DNA from: Drechslerella dactyloides
Lineage: Eukaryota > Ascomycota > Orbiliomycetes > Orbiliales > Orbiliaceae
DNA length: 64,000 nucleotides
Assembly (NCBI GenBank): GCA_020064725.1
Contig: JAGTWJ010000007.1
Span: forward strand, 1,302,001 to 1,366,000
Direction: 5' to 3'
Part shown: in pieces, positions 57,819 through 64,000 of the stretch
Numbering within the stretch: the first letter of the stretch is position 1
How the letters are laid out: each line of letters begins with the position of its first letter
Notes under the pieces: model-generated
Told to the model about the DNA's origin: nothing
Seen by the model: the letters and a program-made list of their open reading frames with translations, nothing else
Database searches by the model: none
Made by a program: the position numbers and the translations under genes

Positions 57819-58857
57819 ATGTCTGGATCCACGCTTTCGCCAACGGCCCCCTGCTTCCCCAAATACAAAAGCACCGAGGACCGGCCGGCCCCTCGCACCA
57901 ACGATGAGCTGACCCCGCTCGTTGATGCCCACATCGCACAGATACTCTCATCGGCCGCCGAGGACACTACCGACTTTGCGCCGTCGTTCGACGTGACCAA
58001 GCCCTCCCCGGAGCTGGCAGCATGCATCGACCATACGCTGCTCAAGCCGGATGCCACGGCTGAGCAAATTAAAGTGCTCGTCGAGGAGGCTGTCAAGTAT
58101 GGGTTCAAGGTACACCTATATTCCTATCTCTATCCATCTTCCAACCTGTAGCCCGTGCATACCGCGAGGACAGCCGCTGATATGATATAATACACGACAG
58201 AGCTGCTGCGTGAACCCCACGCACATCCCCCTCGTCCACTCCCTCCTCTCCAACCCCGCCACCCCCACCGCCGGCCCAACAATCCCCTGCTCCGTTATCG
58301 GCTTCCCGCTCGGGGCCTCCACCACCGCGACAAAATGCTACGAAGCCTCCCTCGCAATCCTCGACGGCGCCCGCGAACTTGACATGGTCATCCCCGTCGG
58401 CCACCTCAAATCCCGCGACTACGCCGCCGTCCACGCTGACATCGCCGCTGTCGTCCGCGCCGCCTCAGTACCGCCCAACAATACCCCCCTCCCGCATGCG
58501 GCCGCGAATCCCGGCACCCCACCGCTGAGCATGGCCTCCGTCACCGTACCCGTCAAGGTCATCATCGAAACGAGCATGCTCACGGACGAAGAAAAGATCG
58601 CAGCCTGCTATATCGCCGCGGACGCTGGCGCCGCGTTCGTCAAGACGTCGACGGGGTTCGGCGGCGGCGGCGCGACGGTTGAGGATATCAGGCTGATGCG
58701 ACGGGCCGTAGCGCATGTGCCGACGGTGCAGGTGAAGGCGAGCGGGGGCGTCAGGAACTTTGAGCAGTGCGTCGCTGTGATCAAGGCTGGTGCACACAGA
58801 GTCGGTGCCTCGAGCGGCGTGGCCATCATGGAGAGCAAAGAGGGCAGTGGCTATTGA
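57819..58857 (+). CDS. deoC: Deoxyribose-phosphate aldolase (DERA)
   Basis: DERA cleaves 2-deoxyribose 5-phosphate to glyceraldehyde 3-phosphate and acetaldehyde in deoxynucleoside catabolism, in the cytosol. Exons 57819-58109 and 58201-58857 encode 315 residues. The TIM barrel begins at ACIDHTLLKPDATAEQI. The phosphate/substrate residues SCCVNPTHI follow, then IGFPLG, ELDMVIPVG (Asp158), the Schiff-base lysine in AAFVKTSTGF (Lys245), and VKASGGVR (Lys276), with GASSGVAIM near the end. The N-terminal 65 residues are an extension not found in bacterial DERA. Residues about 187-213 are a Pro/Ala/Asn-rich insertion between a barrel helix and the VPVKVIIET strand. The ATG at 57819 has G at -3; the frame is open further upstream but without an ATG. 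The intron is 91 nt. The identity is secure. Confidence 0.95.
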
Positions 58858-59856
58858 TACGATAGAAGAGCTAAAATAAGGAATCGACACTCCGTCGACT
58901 TACATGTATATATACGCGGGTTATTCTATGAAATCGTACTGGCAGCCAGGGTGCTGATCAGTATCGTACGTTAATCACTGGTGAATGTCATCTCCTAAAC
59001 TTTATACGGTAGCTATAGACTATCGGACTCGGCGGGTGATAATACAAATTTCCGTATAGACCTATAAAAGGGAGGGTCTAGTTTACGAGACTATGTAGAC
59101 CGTAGGAAACAGACATTGACGGCATTCGGTGATATGCCGTGCTACCAGTATTTGAATAGCAGTGACAAGGCTAGGCTAAGCGTATGCACACAAATAACAT
59201 GTGAGCCTTGATACAGGGTGCTATAGGGAATGAGTATACGTGCATACTGATCTCGTACTTCATCCTAGCTCGAGGGAGAGTCGACTCCAGCCTGCGACAC
59301 CACTACGTATCAGTTTTCTCTGAACATGCGAGCATGCGCAACATTTGACGATTCGCTCGCATCCTCAGCTCCAGCACATCCTCGCATGCTCAAATCCTCG
59401 AGTGCCTGCCAGCGCTCTCTCAGCAGCCCGTACTCCCACCAGCACCGCGTACACTATTCGCAAAATATTATATATAAAGGAGCACTCAGTAATACCTCAT
59501 CTATACGTACAAGAATATTACCACGTACATGTACACACTATACCCAAACGATCGATAGTAGAGAGCATATGAAAATAAAACACCCAACTCGTGCATGAGT
59601 GCACTCTATTATAAACCTACCATCAGATATAACGCCAATAGTGCAAGACCCCGTCGAACATATATACATACAATCTCCACTCAATCCTGCAATCCCATCC
59701 CGTCCCGTCCCATCCCATCAATTTCATCCGATAAAGTTACCCCAACATTAGCAGATTGTGAAAAAGTAAGAAAACAATAAACACCATGCACAACAGTATA
59801 GTTAGTTGGTTACCCAAAGCACAAGAAAGCACCAAACAATGCATGCATCTATCCAG
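58858..59856. other. Intergenic region between deoC and the SMP gene (convergent)
   Basis: 1 kb between two 3' ends. AT-rich, with a run of CCCATCCCGTCCCGTCCCATCCCATC near 59693-59720. No coding region is supported; short frames on the plus strand are Tyr/His/Thr-rich and unpatterned. Confidence 0.4.
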
Positions 59857-62800
59857 CTACCCCTCCTCACCGGTAATCTCGCTCATCAGACCCTTCCGCC
59901 ACCGCCACTCCTCCTCGCTCGTCCAGCTTCGCGGCGCCTCATCCGGGTCGACTGCCGTCCGGCGTCCCACGATCCGCTCCCGAGCCTCCCACCGCGATTC
60001 CGATCCGCTGCTTTTGCCGCTGCGCCCGCTGCCGCCGCTACGCACGCTCGCGTTCGAGCTGCCGGAGTGGCGGCGGACAGCTTCGCTTTCAAAGTCCGGT
60101 AGCTCGAGCGCCCTGGTATCCCTCTGCTTTGCTACTGGCTCCTTTTCCGGGTTTTTGTCCTTTGGTTCGAGCGGTTTAGGTGTGTCGTCCTTGCTACTCG
60201 CGGGGCTCCCTTTCCTCTCTGCTTCAGGACTGCTGCCGCCGAGATAGGGTAATTGGATGTCCTCGTCGGGATCCGCGCTTGGCGTCACAGGCTCCGAATC
60301 GCCAATCGGCGCTGCAACAACCATCATGTGCTCCGGCTCGTCCTTCCGTGCTGGGGAATGCCTGGCGGAGCCGTTCGGCTGCTGTACTGGGGGTTGCAGT
60401 TGCGGTTGTGGCTGGGGCTGTGGTGGTGGTGGTGGTGGCTGCTGTGGTGGTAGCACTTGTAGCTGCGATTGTGATTGCGACTGCGACTGCGGTTGCAGCG
60501 ATGCTCGGGGTGGGAGGAGAGGCGGTGGCAGCGCCCTGCGCTTCGGTACATCGATTGGATTCGTTCGCTTTGCTGCCGGTGGTGGCACCGGCGGTGGGAT
60601 CTCCCACGGCGGTACAGGATACTTGTGCTGCTTCTCGCCTTCGTTCCTACTCCCACTGCTTGAAGTCCCACTGCCGGGACTGCTCACAGCTCTGGATCGA
60701 CCGTCCTTAAGGCCGTTCCCGGCGCCCGAAGCTGAAGCTACCAGCCCATCGCCAGCTGTATTGATCCCAAAACCCCTGATCCGCTCCTTCAGCTCTGTGT
60801 CCGCCATTCGCGGCGGCCCCTCATTCGGGTAGGGCTTCAGATTCGCATCCGCGGCAGCATCCCTCAGCGAATCGGCATGCTCCATCTCGGAAACGGGATG
60901 GAACCCGCTTTCCGGTATCACACTGCCGCTGCCGTTGCCACCACCACCAAGTGGGCCCTCATCCCGCTTCCGAGAGTTGATGTACCACTTCTTCACCGCC
61001 ACGCCCGCAGACGCTAATGTTGTTGCGAAGGGTGTCTTGTCTAGATTTGAACCAGGTGCTGATGGGGTTGACTCGCCCGAGCTGCCATGCTGTGTGCCTC
61101 CCATGCCCATATTGTTCGGGTTGAACGATTTTGCGAACGACATGCCGCTAAGGTTGCTCTTCAATGTGCCGAGCTTGCTCTTCAAACTGTCCGCTGTATT
61201 TCCCGACCCGAGCGTGCTGCCTGTTGCTGTGCTCCGCCACGACGCCGCCGACGACCGCACAGACCTACTGTCCGCCGAAGTTTGGACGGAGGATGTATCT
61301 ACGGCCGTTACGGAAGGCGACGGCGAGAAGCCCTGACCGTTGTTGAAGCTTAGGTTCGGCGAGCCGTACGGCGTCTGGAAGGGTGAGGTTCCACTGCCGC
61401 CACCGCTCTCAGCTGGTTCACCACCGCTAGAGCTCCTCGACCTGGTAATCGACATTGCGAACGAGACGGCATCAGACCGGTCGTTATCGTACTTGGGATC
61501 TTGTCGCTCGGCGTTCGCGTTGATCGTTGTTGTCGCCACCACCGGAGGGGACGAGGATATCGGCGTCCCAATGCTTGCGGATCGCCTTGACTTGTGCGTC
61601 CTATGCACCGGCTGAGGCACGCTCTCGACGCTCGAGGACACCGCTTTATCCTCGCTGATGCCGGGAGGCGACGAGGCTATCGATACCGACCGTCTCGGCT
61701 TTGTGGACGCCTTGACCTCGACCGGCTCCGGTAACACGGGCATACTCATACTCTTCTCCTGCTCGCTTAACGACGCCAAGGTCTCCGCGTCTTCGTGCAT
61801 CTTGTCCTGCTTTTCCGCATCTTCGACGGAACCAGATGCTACTGGGTCGCTGCTCTTCGTGCTGTCGGCCCTCATGCTCTCCCAGAGGCCGCCGCGGAGT
61901 GGCTGGTCGTCTGTTGGAATGAACGGAATGTCGTCCCAGTGCGGGCTGACCATTGTTTCGGCGATGACCTCTTTGATCCGGTTCTCTATCGGCTTTAGGA
62001 TCATATTCCAGGTGATCTGACGCGAACTCACGATGGGTTCAACGCTGATGTCCATCTTGGGGAGTTCGACGAACGAGAACCACAGTCGATTCGACGGCGC
62101 CGGCTTTATCCGCAGGACCGCGTGGCCCTCCAGCCGTTTGAAGACGGCAGCGAGTACGAGTGGCACCTGTCGAGGCTTGAACCTGTTCCCCAATGATAGC
62201 GTCGCTACCGTGGAGATCTCGATGCGGAAGTTGCCCGCGTATTTGATATCTGCCTCGGCGGAAAATTCGCCGTCCGCGGTCATCTCCCTCATCTTCGGGT
62301 TGGTGATGAATGGTGCACCGTCGCCGCAGTCGATTTTCTCGACGATAATGTTGGAGAGGAACGCCGGGCGCTTGACTCGCGCGATCTTCTTTGTGATCTT
62401 AGACCGGATGTGGTCCTCCACTTCGGCGGTCTTGTACAGCGCTAGGAAGAGTCGCCCGACGAGGCCGTTGAGCCACCGCGTTTGCAGATCCTCTTCGGAT
62501 GAGTGTAGTCGTTGAACAAGCGATATTATATGCCTGGTCTCGAAACCTAGCGGTTTTGACGGAGAGACCTGACCGTCTTTCGATTCCTCGCGTTCCTGAT
62601 TCTTCACCAGCGCGAAGTAGAAGTCTTCTTTGTCTGAGCAATTTTCCGAGAAGAGGAAGAACGGCTTCGACAGGGATGATGCGCGCGAGGAGCTCGATGG
62701 TCGGCGGCAGAGTCGGATCGCGTTGCGGCGGATGTAAAGCTCGCCTTCTGGTATCACTTCGCCTTCGCCGCCGTAGATGCTGACGGTGTGGTGGGCGAGG

Positions 62801-63391
62801 GAGATTACATGGCGTACTTCAACTTGTTCCTCGTCGTCGTAGAGCATAAGGTGGCCGTGTCTGCCGTAGATATTCACATTAGCTCTTTCTCATCCCACGC
62901 GTTTGGATTCCTAATAGACAGCGGCGGCATGTAGTTTAATACCGTAATACGACGAAGAAGACGTTCTTGCCCTTCACGTTGGTAGATACGGAGGACGTCG
63001 CGGCGGGTTTCCTCTCGAAGAGGCTGCGATACATCGTCTGGTATACGGAGGGCGATTCGGTGGGTAGGTTCCCGTTTGGCGTCGGCCGTTCGGGCGGCTT
63101 GCCGTTGACGCCACCGGGGACGTATTCCCTGGTGACGGCGAAGAAGCCAGCCGCGACATCCTGAGGCGCCTGCTGATCTTTCTCCTGGCTGTTCTTGCGT
63201 TTGAGACGGGCAACCTCTTCGGCGGCGGCGAAGACCTTATCATCATCAGCGGGGAGTCGGATTGCGTGGTCCTCCGCGGGCTCGTCGTGCAGGACGGTAG
63301 GGAAGGTGAGGTAAGCGAGGGCGAAGACCAGGCCGCAGAGGGCGGGCAGGAAGGTGGCCGCCCCGAGGAAGTATGCGAACCAGAAGCCCAT
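59857..63391 (-). CDS. nvj2: Nvj2/TEX2-type SMP-domain lipid-transfer protein
   Basis: Two exons, 63391-62943 and 62884-59857, encode 1158 residues. The N-terminus MGFWFAYFLGAATFLPALCG is a membrane anchor. Residues about 125-235 form a PH-like domain broken by the intron (VFFVVLR, then GRHGHLMLYDDEEQVEVRHV and HTVSIYGGEGEVIPEGELYI). The SMP domain spans about 260-480 (LNGLVGRLFLALYKTAEVED, KKIARVKRPAFLSNIIVEKI, then WFSFVELPKMDISVEPIV). SMP proteins move lipids at organelle contact sites; yeast Nvj2 works at ER-vacuole and ER-Golgi contacts. The remaining 650 residues are Ser/Pro/Gly-rich and disordered, with a Gln/Pro block (QPQSQSQSQSQLQVLPPQQP). The intron (58 nt) uses a nonconsensus AAG acceptor; the nearby better TTAG site leads to stops in every frame. 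The domain call is strong. Confidence 0.9.
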
Positions 63392-64000
63392 GGTTGGGGA
63401 AGCGAGGTTGGAAGAGGAAGACGGGTGACTCCAGTGTTTCGATTTTCCCCAGAAACCAAATCGATCGGAACGATCTGACCTAGGGCTGATCGGAGTCGGA
63501 CGTGTGGGGTGAGCGGAACGCTGGGCGGCCCATTGATTGGGATGGGGAGTGGCGAGATTGCAGGCAGTGGCGGGCGGGATTTCGAGGCGGTTCCTGCGCG
63601 GCTGAGGCTGGGATCGATAACGTTAACGGCGGGCGATGCTGATGATGCCGGTGCTGAGGCCGAGATGGGGACTGGGATGGGGATTGGGATTGCGGGTGAG
63701 ATGGGAGGGAGATCTAGAGTCCATGTTGGCAGCTGCTGATCCAGCTGGCTGTTGCTGTCGGAGCAGGAACGTGAACAGAACCTGAACTTGCATCCCCATC
63801 CACATCCAACTTCCCACAACAGCCCCGACGACAGCTTGTTTAGCGCCGTGTCTGGCCGGACGCCGCGCGGTGACAGCCAGACGACGGACAGGCCAGGCCT
63901 CGCTCAAGGATCGAAATGCGAATGCTGCAAATGCGGTAAGCAGCAGCAGCAGACCAGAATGTGTCCTTTCGGACGGAATCAGCGGGACCCCTTGATCGAG
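63392..64000. promoter_or_regulatory. Upstream region of the SMP gene to the window end
   Basis: 609 nt of G-rich plus strand that should include the nvj2 promoter (minus strand). Frames are open for 70-280 codons on both strands because of composition, but no motif is visible, so no additional gene is called. Confidence 0.4.

Noticed and set aside
62974..63819. Minus-strand frame of 281 codons overlapping the first nvj2 exon
   Set aside because: It is in another frame of the same exon and has Ser/Pro-rich shadow composition without motifs.

Overview
The window is nuclear DNA of a filamentous ascomycete, most likely Pezizomycotina. The evidence is a set of short spliceosomal introns (mostly 55-165 nt, GT..AG, CTAAC-like branch sites), a Rac GTPase beside Rho3, fungal-type Srb8/Med12, Nop6, Mix17, Rgd1, Nvj2-like and LaeA-like methyltransferase families, and a secreted protein with a Kex2-type site. 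I cannot assign a class or genus. I support 17 protein-coding genes. I see no convincing tRNA, rRNA, CRISPR array or intact transposon.

Layout: 1-10.8 kb holds Mediator subunit Med12/Srb8 (minus strand, 3' part off the left edge), a nine-exon Asterix/UPF0139 ER protein, eIF1 (sui1) and an otubain-like deubiquitinase. A gene-free stretch of 4.3 kb follows. From 15 to 25.3 kb are COP9 signalosome subunit 2, Rho3, an ER UBX protein and a secreted glycine-rich protein. A second gene-poor stretch of about 7 kb leads to Rac (32.4-33.8 kb). From 36 to 43.3 kb is a compact cluster: Nop6-like RRM protein, an Rgd1-type F-BAR/RhoGAP, the splicing factor Slu7, and twin-CX9C protein Mix17. The right third is sparse: a short methyltransferase-like gene (49.5 kb), a MARVEL membrane protein, deoxyribose-phosphate aldolase and a large Nvj2/TEX2-type SMP-domain lipid-transfer protein.

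Most genes are unrelated housekeeping genes. The one functional theme is Rho-family signalling: Rho3, Rac and an Rgd1-type RhoGAP lie within about 21 kb, and yeast Rgd1 is known to act on Rho3. The most unusual structural feature is microexons. Nine internal coding exons of 12-18 nt occur in only three genes (Asterix, rho3, mix17). Three consecutive ones in rho3 encode the switch I effector loop. These are reconstructed by eye from reading frame, splice sites and family motifs, so transcript data would settle them. Gene-free regions are rich in short palindromic tetranucleotide runs such as ACGTACGT, GCATGCATGC and AGCTAGCT.
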